DNA of 64,000 nt from assembly GCF_018991925.1 (NCBI RefSeq), contig NW_024756966.1, positions 1-64,000 of the forward strand. The letters run 5' to 3'. The translations under genes were made by a program, and so were the position numbers. The notes beneath the pieces were generated by a model. The model worked only from the letters and a program-made list of their open reading frames with translations. It made no database searches and had not been told where the DNA came from. Source of the stretch: Homarus americanus. Its lineage: Eukaryota > Arthropoda > Malacostraca > Decapoda > Nephropidae. Below, in pieces: positions 1 through 11,362 of the stretch. The first letter of the stretch is position 1, and each line of letters begins with the position of its first letter.

Positions 1-129
1 TGGCGGGTGGTCGTAGGTCGGGTAAGTCGTAAGTTGGGGAGGAGCTGTAATCCTTCTCAAGTACTTTCTCTTGACTATCAAAGATTGTATTCCATCTTAG
101 TATGTAGTGGTCACTGGTCAGAGTTAGTT

Positions 130-460
130 TTTACACGACATGGACCTCGTCCACCATAGCCTCCTCAGTCGCCAAGACTTAATCTAGAATGTTGTGTTCT
201 CTCGTGTTGTGTAGGGAATGAGTCTTGAATGAGTTCAAGGAATTCTTCTCCCTCGGCATGTGTGATAAGATTCACCAAGTCTATAACGTCATGATTAAAG
301 TTTCCCATGATGAGGGCTTGTGCACACACCTACTGTCAGCTTGCTTTTGTTTTGATCTATCAAATTACACCAAATAGATTCGAATGTTCCCATTTTATTT
401 AGCTCGTCATTAATATTAACCTTAATTTTGCATACAAATTTTTGTTCCGTTTCCTACAAA
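130..460 (-). mobile_element. LINE endonuclease-domain remnant
   Basis: Read on the minus strand, this stretch gives fragments of the apurinic-type endonuclease of a non-LTR retrotransposon. Around 360-440 it reads ELNKMGTFESIWCNL followed by KLTVGVC. Around 190-318 it reads MGNFNHDVIDL followed by GEEFLELIQDSFPTQH. The same blocks occur in order in the longer LINE at 34.2-37.3 kb (VGDFNLGQIDW, then EDFLETIQDCFLSQH). The expected GDFN is GNFN here, so the catalytic Asp is lost, and the two blocks are in different frames. Dead fragment; clade not determined. Confidence 0.6.
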
Positions 461-784
461 CACACGTTGGTGCCCTAGTTGTCCACATACAGTAGTGCTG
501 AGTTTTTGTTCCAGTTTTTAGACATAATTCTCTGTACACTGCTGTACAGTATTATTAAATTTTTACTTCAGAAATCTTTTCTATGTGATCACTTGTAACA
601 TCTTAAAGTATTTTTTTGCTCCCAACTTCTTTGCACCTTTGAGTGATTGAATAAATTTTTTTCTTGGTTCCAGGTTACTCACTTTTATAATACAGAAACA
701 AGAAGGTAATACTGTATTTAATTATCATTCATCATATTCTCCCGCTCTTTACTGTACTTTGTTCAATTTATTTTTACAATTCTT

Positions 785-1255
785 TTATGGGGGGCGCTGG
801 TGGTAGAGTGGTACCGCTCTTGCCTTCGCAAGCGAGATGTCACAGGTTCGATTCCCGGGCAGGTGGAAGTTGTTTGGGCATACTTCCTAGCCCCCATTAG
901 TCCCTGTTCACCTAGCAGTAAAGTAGGTACCTGGTGTAAATCAAAAGTTGCGAATTCTTATTCAGGGACAAGTTGTTGGAGCTTCCAATAACTTGATGAC
1001 ATAAACCACTGACTCTTCAGGCTTCTATGCCCTTGACTCTTCAGGCTTCTATGCCCTTGACTCTTCAGGCTTCTATGCCCTTGACTCTTCAGGCTTCTAT
1101 GCCCTTAACTCGTGAGACATAAAGGCAAGCATGAACTTAGCATGCTTCCCTGTTGGGCACTGTAAGCGCTTCTGCGCTTCACCTTACACAAGAATGTAGG
1201 GGGGTGCCCAATAATATATTAAAAAAAAAAATAATAATAATAATAATATATATAC
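785..1255 (+). mobile_element. tRNA-derived SINE with internal 24-bp tandem repeat
   Basis: The head carries an RNA polymerase III box A (TGGTAGAGTGG, about 799-809) and a perfect box B (GGTTCGATTCC, about 845-855). Flanks cannot form a tRNA acceptor stem, so this is a tRNA-derived SINE and not a tRNA gene. The body runs on ~350 bp and contains four 24-bp repeats (1011-1106). It ends in an A-run followed by (TAA/TA)n at about 1219-1255, a normal SINE tail. The source tRNA is not assigned. Confidence 0.7.
1011..1106 (+). repeat. 24-bp tandem repeat, four copies, in SINE body
   Basis: Four almost identical head-to-tail copies of a 24-bp unit that starts GACTCTTCAGGCTTC. It sits between the tRNA-like head and the A-rich tail of the SINE. 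Confidence 0.85.
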
Positions 1256-2120
1256 AGTATATATTTTATGATCTACTTATTTTTCATGTCAACTGACTAG
1301 AAAGTGTGGCGAGAGGTTCTACCACTTGGTGTTGACTGGGAACCAAATGTACCCAGCCAAGGATGAATGTTTATTGGATGGTGGTCACTTGGTTGTGGTT
1401 GACACACCTGAAAAACTGGAAGAGATTATCAGCATCATCACACTAGAGGGCATGATGACGAACACCAAATTATTTTTATGATAATTCTAGTGTAAAGAAT
1501 GCAGAAAAAAATTTGTAAATGGCATAGAAGATAAACTGTCAAAACGAAAATATTAACATTAGTTTCCCATACAGGACTGACCATGGTTTGGATAAATGGT
1601 GAACGGGGGGAGGGGATTCATTAGGAGACAGCAACTTCACATATAGGACACAGTACTGTATGATTTTTTTCGCCATTTTCAGACATAAAAGTGTGTCTTA
1701 TATGCCATAAAATACGGTATATTTAATAGGATCATCAGCTTCAGCTTGTCCAGTTTGTAGTCACAGCTCTTAAGTTTTTCAGGCTGGATATCAATTTTTT
1801 TCTTCTTTTCTAAATATTTTTTATATTGTCAACAACTTTCATTTTTGTTAAAAAAATGCTTAGTTCATCTGTATATATTGAGGGTAAGAATAACTTATTA
1901 ATCATTTTTTATCTATTTAACAAAACATTTTACAAATATATTTTTTTTTAATTTTTACATAATTAGTATTTCATATTCAGTAGTGGATTTCTTAATGTGT
2001 CCTAAAAAAAGAAGCTGATGCAACATCAGTCTCATGTTGTGCTTTATACTGTACTGTTAAGTCCTCTGTAAGTCTTACACTGGCCTCTTTGTACACTACC
2101 GTCCAAATTCCAGATTATGG
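1256..2120. other. non-coding, AT-rich; possible transposon end at 1640-1725
   Basis: No gene seen. At 1640-1725 the reverse strand begins TACCGTATTTTATGGCATAT, which resembles the terminal repeat of a widespread DNA transposon class ('...tataagacgcac...'), but no partner end was found. A weaker sequence of the same style lies at 12429-12535. Confidence 0.3.
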
Positions 2121-2122
2121 TA

Positions 2123-2654
2123 CAGTGAGTTCTGCTATAACGCGTGTTTTGATAACGCGAATTTGCTCTAACGCGATTTATGAATTAGGAACAATATTTG
2201 TATAACGCGAACGCTTGTTTGCTATAACGCGATTTTTGCTTACTATTTCTCCAATTTTGTGGTATTAACTGTGAATATGGTAAAGAAGAATATCTCCAAG
2301 AAGCGTTCTGGTGATAGAATTCCCGGTGATGATCGTAAAAGAAAGGATATAACACTTGAAGAGAAGCTCGATGTTATCAACCTCAAAATCACCCTTCTCC
2401 CCCATCAAGTTACATTCATATTTTGTCAAGGTAAAGTATTACATTTACTGTATGATTTCATTATTAGATATGAATGTAACATTTATTTAGACTGTGCTAT
2501 CCTTTGTGTTAGGCTAACTACTAAATTTTTTCGATTTCGAGTAATCTGCACCTAACCCTATTTTCTCCATAAGCCCTGTTATTTCTATTACGCGATTTTC
2601 TATAACACGATATTTTACAAGAACACAATTATCGCGTTATAGCAGAACTACCTG
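2123..2654 (+). mobile_element. pogo/Tigger-type element, internally deleted (532 bp)
   Basis: Terminal inverted repeats begin CAGTGAGTTCTGCTATAACG and end with the near complement, with TA on both sides. Copies of TAACGCG recur inside both ends. A short plus-strand frame at 2278-2390 reads KRKDITLEEKLDVI, the start of the CENP-B/Tigger N-terminal helix-turn-helix. The rest of the transposase is missing, so it is a non-autonomous derivative. Confidence 0.8.
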
Positions 2655-2656
2655 TA

Positions 2657-3250
2657 TACCTTACTGTTACACGAATTACTAATTCATGGCACTCTGAATG
2701 CCATATCCTGATTCTTTATGAAATAGAATTTTGACATTTGTCCCAAAAGTTAATTCTAGGAGATGTTGACTTTTAATGAAAATTTTTTTGGTATAATTTA
2801 TTTATTTATTCTTTTTTTTTTTCAAATTAATGTGACGACAAAAATATGGAGTCTAGTGAGATAATTATGTGTGAGGTACGATATGTTGGGCCTGCCGATG
2901 GAGGGGAATCGGTGGCCCGAGGCAGTCGCCTATGGGTCAGCAAAGAGAGTACAGTACTCGTTCTAGCTGGATCCCCGTATATGTGTACTCAAAAAAAGGT
3001 ACCAGTGATCTTGTACTACTACATTATTTACCAACCACACAATAATGTAAGACAGATAACTATTTAATGTAATGCATGTTTAAACCCACTTGGCACAGAC
3101 TAGGACATACTCAAGAATCTTTACCTATAAAAAATGGAAAATCCACCGATTTCTACACTACACAGTAGTGATTATTTGAACATTAATCCATGAACATACT
3201 TACCATATATCAGTAAATAAACAGAAACTTAACGCTAAAAAACTAATCCT
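2657..3250. other. no gene recognised
   Basis: AT-rich non-coding DNA. TTTATT runs at 2797-2811 would be AATAAA-type signals on the minus strand, which could serve the exon candidate at 3251-3457. Nothing else stands out. Confidence 0.4.
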
Positions 3251-3457
3251 TCAATAGGACTTGCGAAGAACTGATGGAGACTTGCTTTGAGGAGCATGAT
3301 GCAAAGTTAAGTTTAACAGTTGTGGTCGGCTGAGAGTTGCTGTGTGAGTGACTGGAGACCCATTGGCTCCCATGATCATGTTGGATGTGCCAGTCATCAT
3401 TATTGTCTTGGGGTTTATTTCTGCTGTTATTATCTCTGGGGCTCCCATCACTGTTAC
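3251..3457 (-). CDS. possible terminal coding exon, unknown gene
   Basis: A minus-strand open frame starts immediately after a possible 3' splice site (TTTTTACTTGAAAAG, then GTAACAGTG) and runs 68 codons to a TGA. The product (VTVMGAPEIITAEINPKT at its start, KSPSVLRKSY at its end) is not low-complexity, does not match any of the repeats here, and has no internal stop. The polypyrimidine tract is weak and no partner exon was found. I do not recognise the protein. It could be a chance frame. Confidence 0.3.
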   Translation of the reverse strand, partial: VTVMGAPEIITAEINPKTIMMTGTSNMIMGANGSPVTHTATLSRPQLLNLTLHHAPQSKSPSVLRKSY

Positions 3458-3998
3458 CTTTTCAAGTAAAAATTGTTATAATTAGTATTGATAACAAATA
3501 AAAATTACACAGAACAGTTTTGTCAGGAAACACAATCTATACAGATCATATAATTTTGATACGTTATATCCCCCTACAAGTTTTATTTCCTTCAGTCATA
3601 AACTATTTTACCAGACTAATTATTGCACTGGATGGTCCGGAACATTGGAAATTCCAGAGTACCATAATGATGCGTTTATCACACTTCTTCACCTCAAAGT
3701 GCAGTAGAAACTGGCATACTTGAGCTGTCCTTGATTGAACCTCCTTCCTGTTTGTCATTGTTTGAATGCCCTCATTGTTGATGTTGAACCACCAAAAAAA
3801 GTCGTGTCAGTCCTCTCTCTCCCGTCCATGACACACTGCACCATCTATGGACCCAACACTGTGTGGTGTCTCATACTCACTGAGGATCAAGGGGTTCACT
3901 GATGGGACGGACAACATTTTTTTGTGGGTGTACATGTTATACAGATACTAATATCAACTTGTACAATATGTCATTTTTACAAAATTAATATTTTTTTT
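3458..3998. other. no gene recognised
   Basis: Non-coding DNA between the exon candidate and a transposon fragment. Short open frames here have no splice sites or domain features. Confidence 0.4.
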
Positions 3999-4197
3999 AT
4001 ACGGGGATCAGCCCACCCGGGCACAGGTCACTGGCCCACATCAGGGCCTGGGGGCAAAAATATAATTACTGTATAATTATAATAATAATAATAATATCTA
4101 TTATTATTATTATTATCATTACAACAATTAATAAAATTAATAGCAAATTAATAAAAATAAATATTAATAATAATAATAGTAATAATAATAATAATCA
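3999..4197 (+). mobile_element. half copy of CAGCCCACC inverted-repeat element plus (TAA)n
   Basis: A T-run is followed by GGGATCAGCCCACCCGGGCA and a GGGCCTGGGGGC block at 4013-4056, then a ~120-bp (TAA)n tract. The same block is one arm of the inner inverted repeat in the elements at 15000-15634 and 48502-49010, and recurs at 23939-24020. The opposite arm is missing here. Confidence 0.55.
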
Positions 4198-4199
4198 TA

Positions 4200-5220
4200 C
4201 AGTATAGTCTTGATTTACGTGGTCAATTGAACCCGTGGAGGTCCGCGTAAAACGAGAAACGCGTAAACGAAATAACAGAACATACGGAATTAATTGAAAT
4301 AGAGACTGGGCCGACCCCCAAGCTACCCTTTTTCCGACACAATACGTACGTTGTAGTAAAAATAATATCTTAATTTTATGATGGTATGAACACACACATA
4401 ATATATAAATAAAAAACTAACACTACTGTACAAATATGAAGGTGTTTAACGTTAGTAGAAGAGATGGGTGGGCACACGGGGATGGCGGCTGGTTCCGAGG
4501 CAGAGGGCAGATTAGTGGCCCTCCGGTGAATCACTTGTATCACTATCCACCACAGAGGTTTGCAGGGCCTCCCTGACAAACCTTTCAAAGTCCATATCGT
4601 CACTGTCACTATCACTGACTTGGGCTGGCTGTGGTTGTGGTGGATTGCGGGCGAAGAACTCGGTAATGTTACTTTGACGGCTAGCATTGATGTGGTCGTG
4701 ATACATCTGGACATACGGCTCCATAAATTTCGAGAGGAAGTTATTAGACACTTCATACCGATGATTGACTGTGTCTTTGTCAAGGATGAGATTGATTTTC
4801 TCCGCCAACTCGATGACTTCCTTCACATAACCATGGCTTGGTCCAGGTAGTTCAAGGTTTCTCGGGGGTGGTGGGGGTCCAGCAGACGCCATTGTGAGGG
4901 GAATAGCGGGCACAAGAGAGAACAGTATACGCAGAGACTGAGAACAATGAGACTGGCACAGCTTAGGTCAGCGGCTTATTCCCTCTGGTGGCAGGCCACG
5001 TCATGTTACATTAGACCAATCACAGCTAGCGGCGGAGGGAGGTAAGGATGCGTCGCCCAATCACAGTCCGATACGTCATATGACGTCAGCGATATCGTAA
5101 GAGCGACCTAATGCGCACCCTCCCCGGCCGCTTCCCGCATAACTAATAATTGCCGGTCTGGCCAGGTACCGCGTAAATGACCAAACGCGTAAAGGAAATC
5201 CGCGCAAATCCAGACTACTG
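4200..5220 (-). mobile_element. pogo/Tigger-type element with transposase C-terminal tail (1021 bp)
   Basis: Ends are CAGTATAGTCTTGATTTACG and an imperfect inverted copy, flanked by TA. The minus-strand frame 4512-4913 (133 codons) ends NITEFF...VSDSDSDDMDFERF...VVDSDTSDSPEGH. The same tail and the bases after its stop recur at 21014-21270 in another element. An acidic tail of this kind is usual at the end of Tigger transposases, but the DDE domain is absent, so the element is non-autonomous. Confidence 0.75.
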
Positions 5221-6138
5221 TATACTGTAATAATAAATAAATACAAAAATGAAAAAAGTAAATTAAGATGATTGAGAGACGATATATATTATTATGTATG
5301 TTGTGTTGTCCAAGTAAGAGAAACAATTGAGATCCTGCAATTGTGTGTAAATGAGGCAGAAAGTCAGGTCATAAACCTGGGACTTGGTCACATATGGCAG
5401 CAGGGTCTACCATTAGACAACACATTATGCTTCCAATATCTTCCAAGGCAGTAGTTCCTCTCTGTTTGGTAGCTGCTTACTACCTACTTAAACTCTATGG
5501 GGCAGATACTTGTTCTAAAATGTGAAAGGTTTGCCTTCCTGCAGATTTATATTCCTATCTGAAATACTCTTATGGTTATTGCAGTCATTAGTAGCTATAA
5601 AACTCGTGAGTCTGTCGCTAGCCATTTTGGATATGTCCAGGAGGTGACAACATGGCAAGGAGATAGAAAAACAACATTAATCAGTGATATCCCTGTGAGC
5701 CAGAACGAGCGGTATGTGGCGGATATTATTATGGTTTTCAAGTGACCATATCTATTAGCTGTATGACCACATTTTATTAAAGGTATCATTAGTTATGGCT
5801 TTGTTTAGATTTATATGGAATTACAACGCTGGTGGTTGTACTCTCTCTGGGATCACCCTATTGTTTTACATGACAGCCTTGCTCCTTCTTCAAATAAATA
5901 ATAACATGGAGATGTTTTATCCATGTCATAATCCAAGAAGAAATGAACATTTTTGGAAAACAGTAATGTGTTCATGATGACAGCAGAATACTAAAGTACT
6001 GTACATGTAACAGTTATGACCCGTAAATCAACAGCCTTCACAATATATATCCACAGAATCAATTAACTCACAGTTTGGTGGAGGTGAGTAGTTGAGAAAA
6101 CTTGTGGGCAAAAACTGAAATGCAAAGGAGAAATAATG
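5221..6138. other. no gene recognised; dispersed repeat at 5421-5477
   Basis: Non-coding. A ~57-bp block at 5421-5477 (ATTATGCTTCCAATATCTTC at its core) recurs nearly unchanged at 11583-11639, so at least part of this stretch is dispersed repeat. Short open frames around it are not supported. Confidence 0.45.
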
Positions 6139-6900
6139 ACAGTAATCCTGTGATTTTCGCGGGAATTACGTTCCAGAAACCGCCGCAAAAAGCCCAAACC
6201 GCAAATACTCTTTAGGAATCACTGTACCTGTGGCCACCAAACAGCTCAGGTAGGTCATGCACTTAACCACGCCATGCTCTCCTCTCACGGCCCAGTGGTC
6301 ACACTGATCACTGATGCACTGTACCGGCATTTACGAACAACATTATTTGAAACTAATCATATTGTAGTATAATAATGGAAAAATGTAAACACAGTTATAT
6401 ACAAAAAAAATTTTATTTACAAGTAAATACAAATGTTTATATTTCGCTGAGGTCGGCAACACCCGCATTGCCAGCCTCTCCCTGCCGTCCCGGCATCTGC
6501 CCGCCCTCACACAGTCACGCCAGCCAGTCCTCTTCCACCCACATTCCTCCACTTGAAACTTGTATTCTGACAAAAAGACACAAATGACTTGTCAGTCTTC
6601 ACCACATCTCGAGCCATAGCTCATACCACCTCTGAGCTCGTCCAATAAAACTGTTTTTTCTGTTAAGGTCATCACTATTCTTGTTCTCTTGGTCACTTTA
6701 GAGTCTTTGCTAGTAATATTTGCCTTTGATGAAGCTGGCTTATGTCCCGGACCATGTGGAATGCACGTGAGAGGACAAACAGAAGAGGTAATCACAGTAA
6801 CGTTCACAGTACGGTAGGCACGTGTGGACTGAGGCTTCTCGAAGCAGCGGGTGTCTGAGGCGGGAAAGGGTGGCGTCTGTTTGCCGCACCACACACAGGA
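6139..6900 (-). mobile_element. degraded Tigger-like element, N-terminal remnant
   Basis: At 6140 a Tigger-like end (CAGTAATCCTGTGATTTTCG) appears. The minus-strand frame 6592-6894 contains KRTRIVMTLTEKTVLLDELR followed by GGMSYGS, the pattern of the CENP-B/Tigger N-terminal helix-turn-helix. The remainder is unrecognisable, and the right-hand terminal repeat was not found. Confidence 0.45.
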
Positions 6901-6929
6901 ATATCGAAAATGGATATTTTATATATATA

Positions 6930-7195
6930 CAGTGGACCCTCGATTAACGAACGGTCCAATTAAAAAATTTCAGTTAACTAATTAGCTCCCATAAGGATTT
7001 TCAGTTCAATTAACGAACAAAACTTCGAATAACGAAAGCTTTACTAGAAACACGTTTTGCTGTGCGCATCAGCTGATCGGCCAGTCCGCCAATACAATAA
7101 TTGGTTCTATGTTTACATTCGTTTCCAGTGGAGTAAATATCAAGAAAGTTGTGCACTTGAGTATTTTTGCATTTTTTTTTTAAATTATTGGTCAT
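6930..7195 (+). mobile_element. solo end of a Tigger-type element
   Basis: TA followed by CAGTGGACCCTCGATTAACG, with further TTAACGAA and TAACGAA copies inside, as in pogo/Tigger terminal regions. No opposite end is seen before the next element starts at 7216. Confidence 0.55.
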
Positions 7196-7215
7196 TCTAA
7201 GATATAGTTAACATA

Positions 7216-8436
7216 CAGTGGGACCCCGCTTAACGCGCTTTCACTTAACGCGTTTTCGCATATACGCGGTGCCTTGCCAAAGCTGAACTTTCACTTAACG
7301 CGGATTTTTCCACAGCAACGCGGTGAGTGTCCGGCTCGAGAGCTATTTTTAGATTCGCACCACCCCCCACCCGCCACCCTGCCTGACTGCCTGTTTTAGC
7401 TCATAAAATTCATACAAATTACCCAGCCAGAATATAGTTTACATTGCTGGAATTCTTATAATTTGGTGATCATTTTGAATATAAACAACATATTTTTTGC
7501 ATTAAACATTCAATTTTTAGATAAAATGTTTAATCTGAGTAAGTATGTTATCTTTTGTCCAAAATATATGACATTTATATTCAAAATATTCCTGGTCTTA
7601 CAAGGAATCCAGCAATGTCAATTATATTATCCTAACTTTAATCTGAGGTATTATTTAATACTAAATGTTAAAAACTCTTGAATGGAGGATTGGTGGGGGG
7701 TGGGGGGAGGGTTGGGACTGACCGCGCGGTTGGAAGAGGGGGGGAGGCAAGGTGGGGTACTTTGATTGACAGATAGTGTTGAAGAATATATTTTTTTTTT
7801 TATTAACTGTAGATATTTGTTTTAGCTCATAAAATTCATACAAATTATCCGGCCAGAATATAATTTACATTGCTGGAATTCTTATAATTTGGTGATCATT
7901 TTGAATATAAACAACATATATTTTGCATTAAACATACAATTTTTAGATAAAAATTGTTCTCTAGGTAATTATGTTATCTTTTGTGAAAAATATATGACAT
8001 TTATATTCAAAATATTCCTGGTCTTACAAGGAATCCAGCAATGTCAATTATATTTTCCTAACTTTAGTTTGAGGTTATCCCACACATCTCCTTGGGACGG
8101 TTGGTGGGGGGTGGGGGGGGGGAGGGAGGGACCGACCGACCATCTGTTAGCTGGCTGTGTAGTGTGAGAGGGGGAGGGAGTTGAGTCCATTATTTGAATG
8201 GACATTAACTTGGCGACTGTATTTCTCTTAAGTATTAATTGTGTGCATGTACCATCATAAAATTAAGATGTTATTTTTACTACAACATAGTTATTTGTCG
8301 TCAAAAAGTGGAGTTTGGGGGTCGGGCTGGGTTCTATTGGAATTAATCCCATATGTTCTGTTATTCACTTAACGCGGTTTTCACTTAACGCGGGACCCTC
8401 TGGGTTCAATTGACCGCGTTAAGTGGGGTACCACTG
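7216..8436 (+). mobile_element. Tigger-type element with internal 0.43-kb duplication (1221 bp)
   Basis: Termini CAGTGGGACCCCGCTTAACG and the near complement are flanked by TA. Several CACTTAACGCG copies lie inside both ends. The last ~230 bp match the element at 20888-21524. The interior is a direct duplication: the block at 7393-7650 recurs at 7819-8070, an offset of 426 bp. Frames inside are non-coding. Confidence 0.8.
7393..8075 (+). repeat. ~426-bp direct duplication inside element
   Basis: Both copies begin GTTTTAGCTCATAAAATTCA and share most bases for about 255 bp. They are separated by different G-rich stretches. Confidence 0.85.
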
Positions 8437-8473
8437 TATGGAAATGTAAAATTTTTGCTTAAATGACGTACGT

Positions 8474-8634
8474 ATTTACCTTCTTCTCACAATGGCCCGA
8501 GAACTTCAGCTCATTGTCAACATACACACCTAGGTCCTTCTCACACACTAGTTGAGACTGTGTGTGAGAAGGACCTAGGTGTGTATGTTGACAATGAGCT
8601 GAAGTTCTCGGGCCATTGTGAGAAGAAGGTAAAT
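8474..8634. repeat. perfect 75-bp inverted repeat, 11-bp spacer
   Basis: 8474-8548 is the exact reverse complement of 8560-8634, with spacer 8549-8559. The repeated sequence is LINE coding sequence, which is what twin-primed reverse transcription can leave. Confidence 0.92.
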
Positions 8635-9206
8635 CAGGCAAATAAATTATTGGGTCTTATAAGAAGGTCGTTCAGATATCTAGACGGTCTGTCCCTCGTG
8701 ACGATCTTCAGGAGTGAAGTGCTTCCCCATCTGGAGTACTGTCACCCCATCTGGTCCCCAAGATATGCTAGGGACTGTCAGTTGGTTGAAAATGTTCAAA
8801 GGAGGGCCACCAGACTGGTGCCTGCCCTTCGGCACCTCAGCTACCCTGAGAGATTGGAGCGCCTGAACTTGCCTAGCTTATACTACAGACGGGCAAGGGG
8901 GCGACCTAGTTGAGGTGTATAAGCATCTCAGGGGGCACTACTCAGTCGAGTGTCCTTACTTGGAGCTGGCGGACGCTCACCCCACAAGGGGTCACAGCTC
9001 AAGATTGAAGAAGCCGCAAGTCCAGAAAACCGTGAGGGCAAACTTTTTCGGAGTGAGGGTTGTAAACTCTTGGAACAATCTACCAGAGAGTGTTGTGACG
9101 GCACCGAGTGTGAGCTCTTTCAAGACAAGACTTGACCAACACTGGAGCAGGTTCAGGTACATTCAGGAGCCGGTGCATGCCCAGTATTTGCCAACAGTGC
9201 GTGACA

Positions 9207-9334
9207 GAGACGTGACCGATAGTCCGGGCGGCTAGCGAGCTGATCTTTTGGTGAAGAATATAAATGAAAAGAGACGTGACCGATCGCCCAAGCGGCTAAC
9301 AAGCCGATCAGTGGCGAAGAGGATAAAAGTAAAA
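9207..9334 (+). repeat. 64-bp tandem duplication in LINE 3' UTR
   Basis: Two head-to-tail copies (9207-9270, 9271-9334), both starting GAGACGTGACCGAT and ending in an AAAA run. The inverted fragment of the same family at 9957-10111 has only one copy. Confidence 0.8.
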
Positions 9335-9956
9335 GTAAGAATCGTTTTGAGTTAATGGAGCCCCCACATCTGAGCACCGAAAACACAATCGCATACTGAA
9401 AACCGAAAGTAACACCATCACATACTAAAAACCGAAAACATCACACATTAAACACCGAAAACATAATTAATGTAAGCTTTTTAGTTTTAGTAATGTTAAA
9501 GGTTAGGAAAGTTAGTTAAGGTTTTCAAAAGTTTGTTTAGTATTTTACCTCACATTTTTTCCTTATTTCAAAGCCCTGCCCACATTGGTAATTTTGTCAA
9601 AATACTTGAAAAATTTTAATTTCTGACACTAAAATAAATTATGTATATCTTTTTTTCCTATTTCTCCCAATAAAACTCAGTATATAAGGAGGTGTTGGCA
9701 CTGTCTAGGCACATAAGGAACTATATACTCCCATGGCCTATGTTCACATGTTAATTAATGTGCTCAAATGATTTAATAGCACAATTATAATATGAGTGAG
9801 AAGTATGGGCGGTTCTGATGTAGCTTGAAGGGATTGGTAAAGGTGGAGGAGAAGGTTAACACCAGAAATAACCTATGGAATTGAACCAAAATTTCTGAAG
9901 ATATTATTTGCATGATAATGAACACGAAAATTTAAATGAGAATGCACAGAAGCTAT
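9335..9956. other. no gene recognised
   Basis: A few imperfect repeats of AACACCGAAAACA lie at 9375-9465; otherwise AT-rich non-coding DNA. Confidence 0.4.
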
Positions 9957-10111
9957 TTTTTTTTTATCCTCTTCACCACTGATCGGCTCGTTAGCTGCTT
10001 GGGCGATCGGTCACGTCTCTGTTACGCACTATTGGCAAGTACTGGGCATGCACTGGCTCCTGAATATACCTGAACCTGCTCCAGTGTTGGTCAAGTCTGG
10101 TCTTGAAAGAC
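9957..10111 (-). mobile_element. LINE 3' fragment
   Basis: On the minus strand this matches the 3' end and UTR of the LINE at 8474-9334 (GACTTGACCAACACTGGAGC, then GAGACGTGACCGATCGCC) and ends in an A-run. Severely 5'-truncated insertion of the same family. Confidence 0.8.
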
Positions 10112-10999
10112 CTCTCTAGAACCTGACCTAATCTTAACCAAAAATTCCATGCCTAATTGAAATTCTACAATTTAAAGTATGGTAATACATTGTAGTTTTC
10201 TCTCCCCTAATCATTTTATAATGATGATGACAATTGGGAATTTTTTCTGGTTAATCAAACAATTTTTTTTTGAGCTGAGGGCAAGCCCTTGGACTGAAGG
10301 GATTAATGTGTTGCAGTGTATCACTGTCATATATTATGACCTGTTCTGTGAGACTATATGGGTGTGTGAAAGCAAGAAGCATCAATCTTAAATGTCTACA
10401 GAAATTCCTTTATAATATGATTACGCAGTATAAATTTTGTGTAAATTCCTAGAGAAAATATTGTGAAAGGTATTACATTATGTATGAGTGGAACTGGAAC
10501 AAATGGCAATTTAGTAACTAAGTATACTGTCACCAAATTCCATCACCAAAAAGATAATGTTCTTCTAGGTTCTTACCCTTATACATAGTACTTGTAATAT
10601 GAATGCATTAAATGCTGGAGAGAAATTATGCTCAATGCAGTTTATAATAAAACAAATTTTCAAAATCAGTCATGACAACTGTTAGAAAGTTTTTGTCTTC
10701 TATTTTTCCATGAAGTTTCCGTGATTGTTAAGTTTTCCAGATTGTCCGTGATTTATTTTATTTGCATGATTTTTCAGGAATTTTAATGACTGTGGAAACT
10801 CTGTTAAATACAATTTGCAGGTTATTTTGTTTAACTTTATTCATTACGGAAAATATCAGGTCATCTTTTTTTGTCGAAATATTTTTATTAATTTACTGTA
10901 TATTACATCCCTTCAAGCCACATTTAAATGGCACATACTTCTCACTCAGATAATAGAATTGTGCTACTAAATAATTGAGTATACAGTATTACAGTAAAA
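10112..10999. other. no gene recognised
   Basis: AT-rich non-coding DNA. Short open frames are hydrophobic chance frames. Confidence 0.4.
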
Positions 11000-11001
11000 T
11001 A

Positions 11002-11362
11002 CAGTGGGGTATGCTATAACGAATCTAATTGGTTCTAGAACCTTGTTCGTTATAGCATTCGTTCGTTATAGGATTAATCCGTTCCAGGCCCCCAAATACA
11101 ACCACTTAACACTGAAAAATTTAATATAAAATTGTAAAAAAGTGCATAAATATGCATCTAAACCCCTGAAATAAAGAATATCATTAATATTTGTAATAAA
11201 AAACAATAAATTAGTAAAAAAAAAAAAAAAAAAAAAAAATTTTTTTTAAATAATGTTCGTTGTAGGAGTTTCGTTCGTTATAACATTCTCAATTTTATAA
11301 GTAAAACCGTTCGTTATAGGAATATTCGTAGTAGGATCCGTTCGTTATAGCATACCCCACTG
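11002..11362. mobile_element. Tigger-derived MITE (361 bp)
   Basis: Perfect termini CAGTGGGGTATGCTATAACG and its complement, flanked by TA. Both terminal regions match the 849-bp element at 43826-44674, which keeps a transposase N-terminus. This shorter one has lost all coding sequence and has an A-run in its middle. Confidence 0.88.

Larger units (their letters stand above)
8474..9334 (+). mobile_element. LINE 3' end, 5'-inverted, frameshifted
   Basis: The frame 8560-8913 gives the region after the reverse transcriptase active site of a non-LTR element (EKDLGVYVDNELKFSGHC, LPHLEYCHPIWSP, VQRRATRL). One extra G in the G-run near 8895-8900 shifts it into the frame that ends at 9235 (SWNNLPESVVTAPSVSSFK). 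At the 5' edge the first 75 bases of this copy also occur in perfect inverted order (8474-8548 against 8560-8634). The 3' UTR holds a 64-bp tandem duplication (9207-9334). Dead copy. Confidence 0.8.

Noticed and set aside
787..862. Functional tRNA gene
   Set aside because: Boxes A and B are good, but the acceptor stem does not pair and the sequence continues into a SINE body with an A-rich tail.
800..991. 63-codon frame
   Set aside because: Runs through the SINE tRNA-like head; not protein-coding.
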